64,000 bases of DNA from JAYQKL01 sp038142705 (GCA_965217015.1 OZ244224.1:1860001-1924000); one strand, 5' to 3'. Counted from the stretch's first letter, positions 43,949 to 53,215 are shown. The notes: a model not told the origin generated them from the letters alone. Program-made: numbers and translations.

Positions 43949-44839
43949 TTAACAACTTGTTTCTACAAAGCCCATCAGGGCATAAATAATTTGCGCGGCA
44001 GAAAAATCACTATAGGGCTGGCCGGCTATGGGGGCAAGTTCTACAATGTCTAAACCAACACATTCGCGCCCATTCAGGGCGGTGCGCACCAAATCCAGCG
44101 CTTGATAATACCCTAACCCGCCTGGCACAGGCGTGCCGGTTGCGGGCAAAACAGCTGGATCCAAGCCATCAACATCAAAACTCACATAAAGCTTTTTTGG
44201 AAAATCCTCTGGTAAAGTCACGCAACTTATATTCTGGCGCACAATATCTTTGGCGTCATAGGTTAAAACGCCATGCGCGGTGCGGGCGGTTTCTTCTTCC
44301 TGCGATAGCGCGCGGACACCAAAACTCGCCATTTTCACGCCCTCTTGCGCCAAAAGATACATCACACTGGCATGTGAGTGATGATGGCCTTGATAGGCAT
44401 CGCGAAAATCAGCATGCGCATCAATGTGAATAATGCCAAGCTCAGTAGGCGCAATTTGCAAGCCCTCAATCACCCCCATCACCGCGCCATAAGACAGGCT
44501 ATGCTCACCGCCCAAAGTGACTGGAATTTGCCCCTTTTGCGCCACACGCGCTGTTGCCTGATGTAAATCAAGCATCACCTGTTCAATGGGTTGGTCGCAC
44601 TTAATGGGGTCATGGGTAAACAGGCCATATTGGCAGGGCTCTTGGCCCTCATAGCTGCGTTCAAGTTGATGGCTTGCGGCAATCATCGCGGCAGGCCCAT
44701 TGCCTGTGCCCGTGCCATAAGAAACGGTTTGCTCCAAGCCGCAGGGGAAAATCTGAAACCGCGCAGTTTCTGGATTGTTCTCCTGCGCGGTGAGTTCTTC
44801 GCCAAGAAATTGATTTTGCCAGCTCTGTGTATTACTCAT
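43949..44839 (-). CDS. speB: Agmatinase
   Basis: A 296-residue ureohydrolase with the dimanganese motifs TLGGEHSLSYG, IIHIDAHADFR and SFDVDGLDPAVLPATGTPVPGG. It converts agmatine to putrescine and urea. In context, SpeA upstream supplies agmatine and the carboxyspermidine enzymes use the putrescine. It lies 27 bases after the decarboxylase gene. Confidence 0.93.
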   Translation of the reverse strand: MSNTQSWQNQFLGEELTAQENNPETARFQIFPCGLEQTVSYGTGTGNGPAAMIAASHQLERSYEGQEPCQYGLFTHDPIKCDQPIEQVMLDLHQATARVAQKGQIPVTLGGEHSLSYGAVMGVIEGLQIAPTELGIIHIDAHADFRDAYQGHHHSHASVMYLLAQEGVKMASFGVRALSQEEETARTAHGVLTYDAKDIVRQNISCVTLPEDFPKKLYVSFDVDGLDPAVLPATGTPVPGGLGYYQALDLVRTALNGRECVGLDIVELAPIAGQPYSDFSAAQIIYALMGFVETSC

Positions 44840-44866
44840 TTTTACATTACTCAGATTACAAAGTTT

Positions 44867-46027
44867 TCAAGACAGCCGTCCCTCAAAATCTTCAAAATGA
44901 AACTCTTTCACAATTTTTAGCGCATCTGTTTGACTGTTCCAAACCGCCAGGCTTGGCAATTGCACACCGTTAAAACTGGTTGTTTTAACCATTGAATAAT
45001 GCGCTTGGTCAAGAAAAGCCAGCCTTTGCCCTATTTGGGGGACGCTTTCAAACTGATAAGTGCCAATCACATCGCCTGCCAAGCAGCTTGGCCCGCCCAA
45101 GCGTACGGGCTGACCTTGTGTGCTTTCTTGCATTAAAGCTGGACGATACGGCGCCTCTAAAACATCGGGCATATGGCATGTTGCCGAAACATCTAAAATC
45201 GCATTGGGGCCGTGATTATGCATCACATCTAAAACCTCGCCGACCAAAATGCCAGCATCAAAAGCAATCGCCGCGCCGGGCTCTAAAATAATGTGCGTTT
45301 GCATTTTCTCGGCCAGTTCTTGCAAGAAAAGCACGAGCCCCTCACGGTCATAATCGGGTTTGGTCAGCAAATGCCCGCCACCGAGATTCAGCCAATCAAG
45401 CTGCCCGCGATAGGGTAATAAATAAGGCTCAATCGCTGCCCATGTGCGCACCAGCGGGTCAAATCCTTGTTCGCACAGACTATGAAAATGCAACCCGTCA
45501 ATCTGCGCAATATGGGCCTGTGTCAGCTCCGTTATGGGTAAGCCTAAGCGCGAACCTGGCGCGCAAGGGTCATAGGTTGCAATGCCAGATTCTGAATGCA
45601 GCGGGTTGATGCGCAAGCCAAGTGCCGCACCATATGTGCGGGCTACCGCGCCAAACCGCTCAATCTGTGAGGGGCTGTTAAAAACCAAATGGTCGGATAA
45701 ATCGGCAATGGTTTCGATTTCTGATGCTTTATAAGCAGGGCTAAAAGTTTCAACAATACCGCCATAATGTTGATGCCCTAATTGCGCTTCCCATAGCCCA
45801 GATGCGCAGACACCATCTAGATACTGGTTCATCAAGGGGGCTAAATGCCAAAATGAAAAAGCTTTGAGTGCGGCAAGAATTTTGACATTTGCACGGGTTT
45901 TAATATCCGCAAGCAATTGCAGATTTTCTGCCAGCTTGACTTCATCAACCACAAAACAAGGCGAGGGGACACGCGTCAAATCGAAATTTGCAAAATATCC
46001 CGCTCCTTGTGATTGTGTTTCCATCAT
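44867..46027 (-). CDS. nspC: Carboxynorspermidine/carboxyspermidine decarboxylase
   Basis: A 386-residue fold-III PLP decarboxylase. The Lys for PLP is in ILAALKAFSFWH, with VPSPCFVVDE at the start, HFHSLCEQ, GGGHLLTKPDYD and the LEPGAAIAFDAG motif near the phosphate site. It decarboxylates carboxyspermidine to spermidine. The dehydrogenase that makes its substrate is encoded just upstream. ATGATG doublet start; AAAGGA lies upstream. Confidence 0.93.
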   Translation of the reverse strand: MMETQSQGAGYFANFDLTRVPSPCFVVDEVKLAENLQLLADIKTRANVKILAALKAFSFWHLAPLMNQYLDGVCASGLWEAQLGHQHYGGIVETFSPAYKASEIETIADLSDHLVFNSPSQIERFGAVARTYGAALGLRINPLHSESGIATYDPCAPGSRLGLPITELTQAHIAQIDGLHFHSLCEQGFDPLVRTWAAIEPYLLPYRGQLDWLNLGGGHLLTKPDYDREGLVLFLQELAEKMQTHIILEPGAAIAFDAGILVGEVLDVMHNHGPNAILDVSATCHMPDVLEAPYRPALMQESTQGQPVRLGGPSCLAGDVIGTYQFESVPQIGQRLAFLDQAHYSMVKTTSFNGVQLPSLAVWNSQTDALKIVKEFHFEDFEGRLS

Positions 46028-46067
46028 GATTGCGCTGGTCCTTTATGTTTTTCAAAAAAATTATGAC

Positions 46068-47273
46068 CTAAAAATCGAGCGCGGTATCCAGCGTTTCAAC
46101 CTGCCAGCCAAGCCCGTGATTGTTCAGCATATCCATAAATGGGTCTGGGTCCATTTCTTCCATATTGACCACACCCTTTTTATCCCAAACCCCTTGCAAC
46201 ATTAAAGCAGCGCCAATCATTGCCGGCACACCTGTTGTATAGCTGACAGCCTGTGAGCCAACCTCTTCAAAACATGCTGCGTGGTCACATATATTATAAA
46301 TATATATGGTTTTTGCCGCGCCGTCTTTTTCCCCGCTTATGATATTGCCAATACAGGTTTTGCCCGTGGTGCTTTTGCCCAAATCAGCAGGCTCAGGCAG
46401 AACGGCTTTTAAGAACTGCAGCGGGACAATCTCTTGCCCCTCATAATTGATGGGCTCAATAGAAGTCATGCCGATATTTTGTAAAACTTCCAAATGCGTT
46501 AAATAGGCATCACCAAAGGTCATCCAAAACCGGGCGCGCTCAAGCGAGGGATAGTTCTTGGTCAGTGACTCCAGTTCCTCATGATACATCATATACATAT
46601 TGCGGGCGCCAATTTCTGGAAAATCATAAACCTGCTTATGTGATAAAGCAGGGGTTTCAACCCATGCCCCATTTTGCCAATGGCGCGCTGGCGCGGTGAC
46701 TTCGCGAATATTGATTTCAGGGTTAAAATTTGTCGCAAAATGCTGGCCATGATCGCCGCCATTGCAGTCCAAAATGTCCAATGTTTTCATGCTGTCAAAA
46801 TAATGTTTTTGCGCATAGGCGGTAAATACATTGGTGACGCCCGGGTCAAAACCAGAGCCAAGCAAGGCCATTAAACCCGCTTCGCTGAATTTTTCTTGAT
46901 AGGCCCATTGCCAGTGATATTCAAACTTCGCCTCATCGCGGGGTTCATAATTGGCGGTGTCTAAATAATGCACGCCTGTAGCTAAACAGGCTTCCATAAT
47001 CGCTAAATCTTGATAAGGCAAAGCCAGATTGACCACCAAAGCGGGTTTGACTTTTTCAATCAGCAAAATGGTTTGCGCGGTATTATCGGCGTCAATTTCA
47101 GCCGTTTCAATATGCACGCCAAATCTGGATTGCACGCTCTCGGCAATCATCTGGCATTTGGCTAATGTGCGGCTGGCCAACGTAATATGCGAAAACACCT
47201 CTGGCAGCATGGCCATTTTGTGAACCGCCACTGAACCAACCCCGCCGGCACCAATAACTAGAACGCGTGACAT
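46068..47273 (-). CDS. Carboxynorspermidine/carboxyspermidine synthase (saccharopine dehydrogenase family)
   Basis: A 401-residue NADPH-dependent enzyme with an N-terminal Rossmann motif (VLVIGAGGVGSVAVHKMA) and a saccharopine dehydrogenase-like body with YLDTANYEPRDEAKFEYHWQW and LLGSGFDPGVTNVF. It condenses putrescine (or diaminopropane) with aspartate beta-semialdehyde to carboxy(nor)spermidine. GAGG precedes the ATG. With nspC beside it, the pathway assignment is firm; putrescine as substrate is inferred from speA and speB in the same operon. Confidence 0.93.
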   Translation of the reverse strand: MSRVLVIGAGGVGSVAVHKMAMLPEVFSHITLASRTLAKCQMIAESVQSRFGVHIETAEIDADNTAQTILLIEKVKPALVVNLALPYQDLAIMEACLATGVHYLDTANYEPRDEAKFEYHWQWAYQEKFSEAGLMALLGSGFDPGVTNVFTAYAQKHYFDSMKTLDILDCNGGDHGQHFATNFNPEINIREVTAPARHWQNGAWVETPALSHKQVYDFPEIGARNMYMMYHEELESLTKNYPSLERARFWMTFGDAYLTHLEVLQNIGMTSIEPINYEGQEIVPLQFLKAVLPEPADLGKSTTGKTCIGNIISGEKDGAAKTIYIYNICDHAACFEEVGSQAVSYTTGVPAMIGAALMLQGVWDKKGVVNMEEMDPDPFMDMLNNHGLGWQVETLDTALDF

Positions 47274-47300
47274 TTTAATACCTCTACTCGTTAAATGGGT

Positions 47301-49220
47301 TTAATGCTCGTAATAAGTATAGCCTTGAATGCTATCTTTATAATCTTTGATAATCTCTCGTCGGTCTTGGGGGGTAATTTTTCCACTGCCGACACCTTTT
47401 TCGACAATCTTTTTGAAATTATTTATCATTTGGCGTGGGTCATATTCTACATAGCTAAGAACTTGCTCAACCGTGTCGCCTTCCAGCTCATGCACAATTT
47501 CAAAGCCGCCATTTTCCGTCAGCTCAATAGTGACCACATTGGTGTCGCCAAAAAGATTGTGCAAATCACCTAGCGTTTCCTGATAGGCACCGACAAAAAA
47601 CACGCCCAGATAATAATCCTCACCTTCTGGAATATCATGCACAGGCAGCGTGCCTGAAATCCCATCAGCCAGAACAAAGCGGTCAATTTTACCGTCACTA
47701 TCGCAGGTGATATCGCTCAAAATCACATTGCGATTGGCCGGCACATGATGGTGGCTCAATGGCGCGATAGGGTGGATTTGGTCAATCGCCCAAACATCGG
47801 GAAGACTCTGGAAAAGTGAGAAATTACAATGATATATATCTGCCACTTGCTCCATCGCCGTCAGCATATCCTCGCTCATATCATCTAAATTGCGCACCAT
47901 ATTTTTGATTTTATTCATCAAATATAAATAAATGCGCTCGGCCTTCGCGGTCATGGCCAGTCCGGCTTGATTATTGCGGAAGAGATTGCGCATTTCCTCG
48001 CGATAATAAATTAAATCATTCCAGCATTCTTGCAGGCGCTCTGGCGTGAGATAATTCTCAACGCCATGCATGTTTTTCAATATCTGGTGGTCATCTTCAT
48101 CAGCTTCAACAGGTTTGGGGCTGTCAAAATGTGTGACTTCGAGAACATTAAACAATAACAGTGATGACTGCGCGACACAGGCGCGTCCACTTTCCGTAAT
48201 GATACGCGGGTGGTCAAGCTGGTTAGCGTCCATCGCATCTTTCACCGTTTCAATAATGTTCAGGCAATATTCAGAAAGGCTATAATTGGTTGAGTTGGCA
48301 CTAGATGTATGCTCACCCGTATAATCCACGCCTAAGCCGCCACCTAAATCAAGATGGGTCAGGGGCGCGCCCTCGCGTTTCAGCTCTATGAAAAAACGGC
48401 AGGCCTCTTGCGTTGCTTTGCGGATTTCTAAAATATCGGGAACTTGGCTGCCTAAATGCGAATGCTGCATGACCAGACAGTCCAAAAACTGGCGTGCGCG
48501 CAAGGTGCTGACAACGTCCATAATCTGGGCAATGGTCATACCAAATGTGCTGCGGTCACCGCTTGATTTCGCCCAATTCCCACTCACGCGCAAATTGAGT
48601 TTGATGCGCACACCCAGCTGCGGGCGAATTTGCATATCTTCTGCAAGGTCTAGCACCATATCCAGCTCACGCGGGCTTTCTAAAACAATAAAAGTGTTGA
48701 ACCCCAGCCTTTGCGACATCAGGGCGAGCCGCAAAAATTCATTATCTTTGACGCCATTACAAATCAGTGCCGCCTCTTTGGGCAGGTTTTGTGCCAGCGC
48801 GATAAGCAGTTCTGCTTTTGAGCCAACCTCCAAACCAAAATCATAACTTTGGCCGTAATCGACAATGCGCTCCACCACCTGCGCCTGTTGATTAACCTTA
48901 ATCGGAAACACGCCTTGATAGCGATTACCATAATTCAGCTCTTGAATGGCGGCGTTGAAATTTTCATTGATATGGCAAATTCGGTGTTCAAGAAAATTGG
49001 TCACGCGCAAAAGAATAGGGGCGGTGATGCCGCGATTGGTCAGATTATCTAATATATGAATTAAATCTGTGGGGGCGGCTTGTGGGTTATGCGGATTGGC
49101 CAGCCCCAAATGCCCGTTTGGCAGAATATGAATGAGGTTTTCTCCCCATTTTTCAATGCCGTAGCGGTCTGTGCCATAGCGGTCTGTTGTCTGATGTGTT
49201 TTGACTGGCGCGTTCATCAT
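47301..49220 (-). CDS. speA: Biosynthetic arginine decarboxylase
   Basis: A 639-residue fold-III PLP enzyme converting arginine to agmatine. The PLP Lys is in YQGVFPIKVNQQAQVV; other motifs are LDLGGGLGVDYTG, ESGRACVAQSS and the substrate-site Cys region VNRFVLADGISGTLPVHDI-like segment (DGKIDRFVLADGISGT). The frame opens at GTG 49226, but ATG 49220 or 49217 is likelier. The N terminus contains a small DRYGTDRYG duplication. It is the first gene of the polyamine operon. Confidence 0.95.
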   Translation of the reverse strand: MMNAPVKTHQTTDRYGTDRYGIEKWGENLIHILPNGHLGLANPHNPQAAPTDLIHILDNLTNRGITAPILLRVTNFLEHRICHINENFNAAIQELNYGNRYQGVFPIKVNQQAQVVERIVDYGQSYDFGLEVGSKAELLIALAQNLPKEAALICNGVKDNEFLRLALMSQRLGFNTFIVLESPRELDMVLDLAEDMQIRPQLGVRIKLNLRVSGNWAKSSGDRSTFGMTIAQIMDVVSTLRARQFLDCLVMQHSHLGSQVPDILEIRKATQEACRFFIELKREGAPLTHLDLGGGLGVDYTGEHTSSANSTNYSLSEYCLNIIETVKDAMDANQLDHPRIITESGRACVAQSSLLLFNVLEVTHFDSPKPVEADEDDHQILKNMHGVENYLTPERLQECWNDLIYYREEMRNLFRNNQAGLAMTAKAERIYLYLMNKIKNMVRNLDDMSEDMLTAMEQVADIYHCNFSLFQSLPDVWAIDQIHPIAPLSHHHVPANRNVILSDITCDSDGKIDRFVLADGISGTLPVHDIPEGEDYYLGVFFVGAYQETLGDLHNLFGDTNVVTIELTENGGFEIVHELEGDTVEQVLSYVEYDPRQMINNFKKIVEKGVGSGKITPQDRREIIKDYKDSIQGYTYYEH

Positions 49221-49280
49221 TATCACTCAAAAAATATAATATATCCGCCCCTTAGAGAGTAAAAACGCATTGGTCAAGTC

Positions 49281-49313
49281 AAAAAAAGGCCCCGAATGCA
49301 GCGCATTCGGGGC
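49281..49313 (-). terminator. Rho-independent terminator of the amt transcript
   Basis: On the minus strand, an 11-bp perfect stem GCCCCGAATGC / GCATTCGGGGC with a 3-base loop, then seven T. It lies 30 bases after the amt stop and about 60 bases before speA on the same strand, so it separates the nitrogen operon from the polyamine operon. Confidence 0.94.
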
Positions 49314-49342
49314 AAGTGTGTTAAGCTAGGGAGGATGTTTTA

Positions 49343-50668
49343 TTATGTGAACTCAGGATAGGCTTCCATACCAAGTTCTGTTTTATCAAGACCTTCGAGT
49401 TCTTCTTCTTCAGAAACCCGAATGCCGATTGTGTATTTGATGATGGTCCAACCAATCAGGCTGGCGATAACCGCAAAGGCACCGATAGATACAACGCCTA
49501 AGGCTTGCGTGCCAAATGAGGTGCCGGTATTGGTTAGCGGCACAGCCATTGTGCCCCAAATCCCGCACACCAAGTGAGCCGGAATGGCGCCAACCACATC
49601 ATCAATTTTGAGTTTGTCTAGAAGGGGTACAGAGACCACCACCAACACGCCACCAATAGCACCAATCAACATGGCCATTGGAATGCTCGGGGTAAGTGGT
49701 TCAGCCGTGATGGAGACCAGACCGCCAATCGCGCCGTTTAACGCCATTGTCAGGTCAACTTTTCCATACAGGACTTGGGTCGCAACCATGGCCGCAACAA
49801 CGCCCGCAGCAGCTGCCATATTTGTGTTCACAAATATATTCGCCACACTAGCAGCATCAATCGCTGAACCAAGCGCGAGCTGTGAGCCGCCATTAAACCC
49901 GAACCAACCCAACCAAAGGATAAATGTACCTAAAGTTGCGAGTGGCATTGATGAGCCTTGAATTGGGTTCACACGACCATCAGCAGAATATTTGCCTGCT
50001 CGCGCACCCAGCATAATGGCGCCAACCAAAGCTGCCCAGCCACCGACAGAGTGAACCAGCGTAGAGCCAGCAAAGTCTGAGAAACCAGCTTCGCTTAACC
50101 AGCCGCCACCCCACTGCCATGAACCTTGAATAGGGTAAATCAGGCCTGTTAGAATGACCACAAAGGCGAGGAAGCCCCAAAGTTTAATGCGTTCGGCAAG
50201 GGTTCCGGAAACAATTGACGCGGCAGTGGCCACAAAGACCATTTGGAAATACCAGTCAGAACTTGCTGCATAGCCACCGCTAAAATCGCCAGCTTCAGCA
50301 GCAGCGTCATCTGCGCCCCAAAGGGAAAAAGAACCCATATAGCCGCCATCGACACCGTCATACATGAGATTGTAACCAACCAGATAGTAAAGAATGCCTG
50401 CAATCCCAAATAATGAGATGTTTTTGACGCAAATCGTGGCGACATTTTTAGCCCGCACCATGCCGCTCTCAAGCATGGCAAAACCCGCGGCCATGAACAT
50501 CACCAGAAAACCACACATCAAGAAGAGCAATGTGTTGAAAACATAGGCTGACTCACCAGAAACTTCAGCATATGCTGGGCTGGCAAGGGTTGAAATAAGA
50601 CCAACGGCTAGAGCGATGCTCCATAAGCGCGATGGGTTTTGAATCATTTTTTTAACTAAATTTTTCAT
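49343..50668 (-). CDS. amt: Ammonium transporter Amt
   Basis: A 441-residue Amt/MEP/Rh channel. It has a signal-like N terminus (cleavage near PAYA, about 33), then FNTLLFLMCGFLVMFMAAGFAMLE, GALAERIKLW-like loop (SGTLAERIKLWGF), DFAGSTLVHSVGGWAALVGA and LCGIWGTM-type segments with the pore His pair. The ATG at 50668 has AGGAG eight bases upstream; the open frame extends further 5' but is not supported. It is coupled to glnK (10-base gap), whose PII product gates it. Confidence 0.96.
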   Translation of the reverse strand: MKNLVKKMIQNPSRLWSIALAVGLISTLASPAYAEVSGESAYVFNTLLFLMCGFLVMFMAAGFAMLESGMVRAKNVATICVKNISLFGIAGILYYLVGYNLMYDGVDGGYMGSFSLWGADDAAAEAGDFSGGYAASSDWYFQMVFVATAASIVSGTLAERIKLWGFLAFVVILTGLIYPIQGSWQWGGGWLSEAGFSDFAGSTLVHSVGGWAALVGAIMLGARAGKYSADGRVNPIQGSSMPLATLGTFILWLGWFGFNGGSQLALGSAIDAASVANIFVNTNMAAAAGVVAAMVATQVLYGKVDLTMALNGAIGGLVSITAEPLTPSIPMAMLIGAIGGVLVVVSVPLLDKLKIDDVVGAIPAHLVCGIWGTMAVPLTNTGTSFGTQALGVVSIGAFAVIASLIGWTIIKYTIGIRVSEEEELEGLDKTELGMEAYPEFT

Positions 50669-50678
50669 AATGAAACTC

Positions 50679-51017
50679 CTAAATGGCTTCGCTACCGGTT
50701 TCGCCTGTACGAATCCGGGTAACGGCTTCAAGGGGTAAGACAAAGACTTTACCGTCACCGATTTGGCCTGTTTTGGCCGCGCTCATAATGGCGTCGGTGG
50801 CAGCATCGATCTGGTCATCTTCCAGTGCGATTTCGAGTCTTATTTTGGGCAGAAAATTAATTTCATATTCCGCGCCACGGTAAATTTCCGTTTGGCCTTT
50901 TTGTCGGCCATAACCTTTTACTTCCGTGACGGTGACCCCTTCAATATTGACAGATGTTAGAGCTTCGCGTACATCGTCAAGCTTGAAGGGTTTTATGATG
51001 GCTATGAGCATTTTCAT
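50679..51017 (-). CDS. glnK: Nitrogen regulatory protein PII (GlnK type)
   Basis: A 112-residue PII protein. The T-loop RGAEYEINFLPK carries the uridylylation Tyr; the PROSITE-type C-terminal signature is KTGQIGDGKVFVLPLEAVTRIRTGE. It senses 2-oxoglutarate, ATP and ADP and binds Amt when nitrogen is sufficient. AAGGAT lies upstream of the ATG. It lies between a putative porin gene and amt. Confidence 0.97.
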   Translation of the reverse strand: MKMLIAIIKPFKLDDVREALTSVNIEGVTVTEVKGYGRQKGQTEIYRGAEYEINFLPKIRLEIALEDDQIDAATDAIMSAAKTGQIGDGKVFVLPLEAVTRIRTGETGSEAI

Positions 51018-51030
51018 CGTTTTATCCTTC

Positions 51031-51085
51031 TGTTCTGTTTTGTGAATAGAACAAACGGGTCATATGTTGGCGCATATGACCCGTT
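51031..51085 (-). other. Hairpin-forming region between the porin gene and glnK
   Basis: A 13-bp perfect stem AACGGGTCATATG / CATATGACCCGTT (51054-51066 with 51073-51085, six-base loop), followed on the minus strand by a second inverted repeat TGTTCT / AGAACA (51031-51036 with 51048-51053). It lacks a long T-run. It could be a partial terminator or an RNA-processing and stability element that sets different levels of porin and glnK-amt RNA. Confidence 0.7.
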
Positions 51086-51090
51086 CTTCA

Positions 51091-51729
51091 TTAAAATTCG
51101 ATGCCATATGACAGTGACACTTCAGGATCTGCGCCTGAAATATCTGTGTCTGTAATAGCAAGGGTGAAAGCGTCTTTGGCGATGGTCAGAGCATAATCAT
51201 TTTGCTCATCGCCGCCATCAAGGTCATAAATACCAGCTGCAACACCAACTGTATATTCACCAATCTCAGTTTCATATCCGAGATTATAGTAAACATTGTT
51301 GAGGGTATCATCGCCATCATTATCGACCTGATAAGCTACGCTGAATGTGACGCCGGCAGTACCAATGCTTGCATAGACTTCACTAAAGTCGAGGTCAGCA
51401 CCGGACTCATCATCATAAATGTATGAGATATAACCAATATCATAGCTAAAGCCGCCAGCTTCGCCAGCATAGCCGCCATAAAGGTCTAACTCATATGTTG
51501 TGTCATCGCCGAAATCGACATTTGACGCCCATGTGCCGACATAAAAGCCGTTTTCAAACCCAAGATCTGCCCCCGCCTGAAAAGCTGGGTTATCATTTGT
51601 TTGGGTCATGCCACGCCAGATATAATTACTGGTGACGCTGGCATTAAAGCTGACTTCCTGAGCCATAGTTGGCGCTGCGAGGCAGGTGCCAATCATGAGT
51701 GTTGCGGCGAATTTGTTTAATTTAGACAT
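51091..51729 (-). CDS. Putative porin of the TorF family (Gcw_chp / TIGR02001 type)
   Basis: A 212-residue exported beta-barrel protein. Signal peptide cleavage is after TMAQ (about 24). The mature start VSFNASVTSNYIWRGMTQTNDNPAFQ is the family hallmark, followed by acidic strand repeats (DLDFSEVY, DNDGDDTLNN) and a C-terminal YGIEF. The family is often found upstream of glnK-amt and is thought to aid passage of nitrogen compounds across the outer membrane (function inferred). AAAGGAA precedes the ATG. A sigma54-like promoter lies 47 bases upstream. Confidence 0.86.
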   Translation of the reverse strand: MSKLNKFAATLMIGTCLAAPTMAQEVSFNASVTSNYIWRGMTQTNDNPAFQAGADLGFENGFYVGTWASNVDFGDDTTYELDLYGGYAGEAGGFSYDIGYISYIYDDESGADLDFSEVYASIGTAGVTFSVAYQVDNDGDDTLNNVYYNLGYETEIGEYTVGVAAGIYDLDGGDEQNDYALTIAKDAFTLAITDTDISGADPEVSLSYGIEF

Positions 51730-51775
51730 TTTAAATTCCTTTCAAAAAATGTTTTCGCACTCCCTGCCGTTTATA

Positions 51776-51792
51776 TCCAAGATGCGTGCCAA
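51776..51792 (-). promoter_or_regulatory. Sigma54-like promoter of the porin-glnK-amt operon
   Basis: On the minus strand, TTGGCACGCATCTTGGA matches the sigma54 consensus TTGGCACG-N4-TTGCW except that the -12 GC reads GG. The spacing between the GG of -24 and the -12 element is right. It lies about 47 bases before the ATG of the porin gene, consistent with NtrC-type nitrogen control. A 9-bp A/T-rich palindrome (ATTTAATAT / ATATTAAAT) lies upstream at 51822-51845. No clear NtrC sites were seen. Confidence 0.6.
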
Positions 51793-51981
51793 AAATTTCA
51801 AAAATATTATAAGTCATTGATATTTAATATAAAAAAATATTAAATTTTTCTGGGCGCGGTTTTTTGGAAAATATCGAGGTAAAAATAAGCCAAATATAGC
51901 GCATCAAACCTTATAAAATGCACAAAAAATAGTCATTAAAAATTTATGCTTAAAAAATAGGCAAAATAATAAGTCATGAGC

Positions 51982-53070
51982 TTATTGGTTAAAATTTATC
52001 TCATCAACCAGATAGCTTGCCTTTTTATAATATTGCGCAATTTCTGCAAGTGGTGTGGTGTCCGGCTTTAATGAGCCCCATGCTGCCACAAATGCGGCGG
52101 GCGCGACATCGGCGCGCACAGGATATTCATAATTAGCTTCGGCGTAAATTTTTTGCGCTTGCGGGGTCAGCATAAATTCCATAAATGCCAAAGCGGCGTC
52201 CGGGTGGGGCGCATGTTTGGCCATCACCATGCCAGACACATTTATATGCGTGCCAAAATTGTTGTCGTCTTTTTGGCTGGTCGGGAAAATTAATCTCACG
52301 TTTTTTGCCCATTGTTTTTGTTCTGGGTTTTTGTCATTAAATTGCATATTACCCATATAATATGTATTGGCGAGGGCGAGATCACATTGCCCTGCATAAA
52401 TTTGTTTCACCTGAGCGCGGTCATTACCAGCTGGTTTGCGGGCTAAATTTTCTTTCACGCCTAACAACCAATTGCGGGTCCAGGCTTCGCCGTGCCGTGC
52501 CATCATGGCTGCAAATAAACTCAAATTATAAGGGTGCTGGCCCGAGCGCATGCACAAACGCCCTTGCCATTTTGGGTCTGCCAAATCCTCATAAATTATT
52601 GGCTCTTCACTGACGCGATCCTTTGCGGCAAATAAAACGCGGGCGCGCAAAGTCACACTGAACCATTTATTTTGCGGGTCACGAAAAGCGCGCGGAATAT
52701 GCTGGGTTAATTGTTTCGAATTGACAGCTTGGGCGATTTTTTCCCCCGCTTCTGCCAGATGATGAAAATTCGATGTCAAAATCACATCTACGGGACTACG
52801 CTCACCCTCCAGCATCACGCGCTCAATCAACCCCTTATTGGCAAAAACAGTTTTCACCTCAATCCCTGTTTCGCGTGTGAAGGCATCAAATAGGGGCTGA
52901 ATAAGGTCAGGTTGGCGATAGGAATAAACATTCACCGTTTGCGGCGCGCTTGGTGAAGATATATCCGTTTTGCTTGGCGCAAAAAAAGCCAGCCCGCTTG
53001 CAATGCAGGCGATTACCAGCAGCACGATTACAGATTTACGCGTGATAAGGTTTTGGGCAGGGTTCGGCAT
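51982..53070 (-). CDS. Iron(III) ABC transporter substrate-binding protein (FbpA-like)
   Basis: A 362-residue periplasmic binding protein. An N-terminal membrane or signal segment (VIVLLVIACIASGLAFFA) is followed by VNVYSYRQPDLIQPLFDAFTRETGI, DVILTSNFHHL and the tandem tyrosine region LALANTYYMGNM that supplies iron ligands in FbpA/FutA proteins. No permease or ATPase gene is adjacent. The ATG at 53070 is chosen; the frame extends to a TTG that falls inside the operator. A Fur/Mur-like box lies 11 bases upstream. Confidence 0.88.
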   Translation of the reverse strand: MPNPAQNLITRKSVIVLLVIACIASGLAFFAPSKTDISSPSAPQTVNVYSYRQPDLIQPLFDAFTRETGIEVKTVFANKGLIERVMLEGERSPVDVILTSNFHHLAEAGEKIAQAVNSKQLTQHIPRAFRDPQNKWFSVTLRARVLFAAKDRVSEEPIIYEDLADPKWQGRLCMRSGQHPYNLSLFAAMMARHGEAWTRNWLLGVKENLARKPAGNDRAQVKQIYAGQCDLALANTYYMGNMQFNDKNPEQKQWAKNVRLIFPTSQKDDNNFGTHINVSGMVMAKHAPHPDAALAFMEFMLTPQAQKIYAEANYEYPVRADVAPAAFVAAWGSLKPDTTPLAEIAQYYKKASYLVDEINFNQ

Positions 53071-53080
53071 ATTCTTCACT

Positions 53081-53101
53081 TGCAATTGATAATAATTCGC
53101 A
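53081..53101 (-). promoter_or_regulatory. Fur/Mur-like box upstream of the iron-binding protein gene
   Basis: On the minus strand, TGCGAATTATTATCAATTGC followed by A is an imperfect 21-bp palindrome (7 of 10 positions pair) like the TGCAAAT-type Fur/Mur boxes of alphaproteobacteria. It ends 11 bases before the ATG, where binding would block transcription or initiation. Confidence 0.66.
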
Positions 53102-53215
53102 ACTTATGCGAGGCATGTCAGGCTGTCAAGATTTTAATAATTGGTGAAGTCTGGCTTAGGGACGCCGCGTCCGCAAAGGCCGCACGCGGTCAAAACCAAA
53201 GAGCTAACCGTTAAT

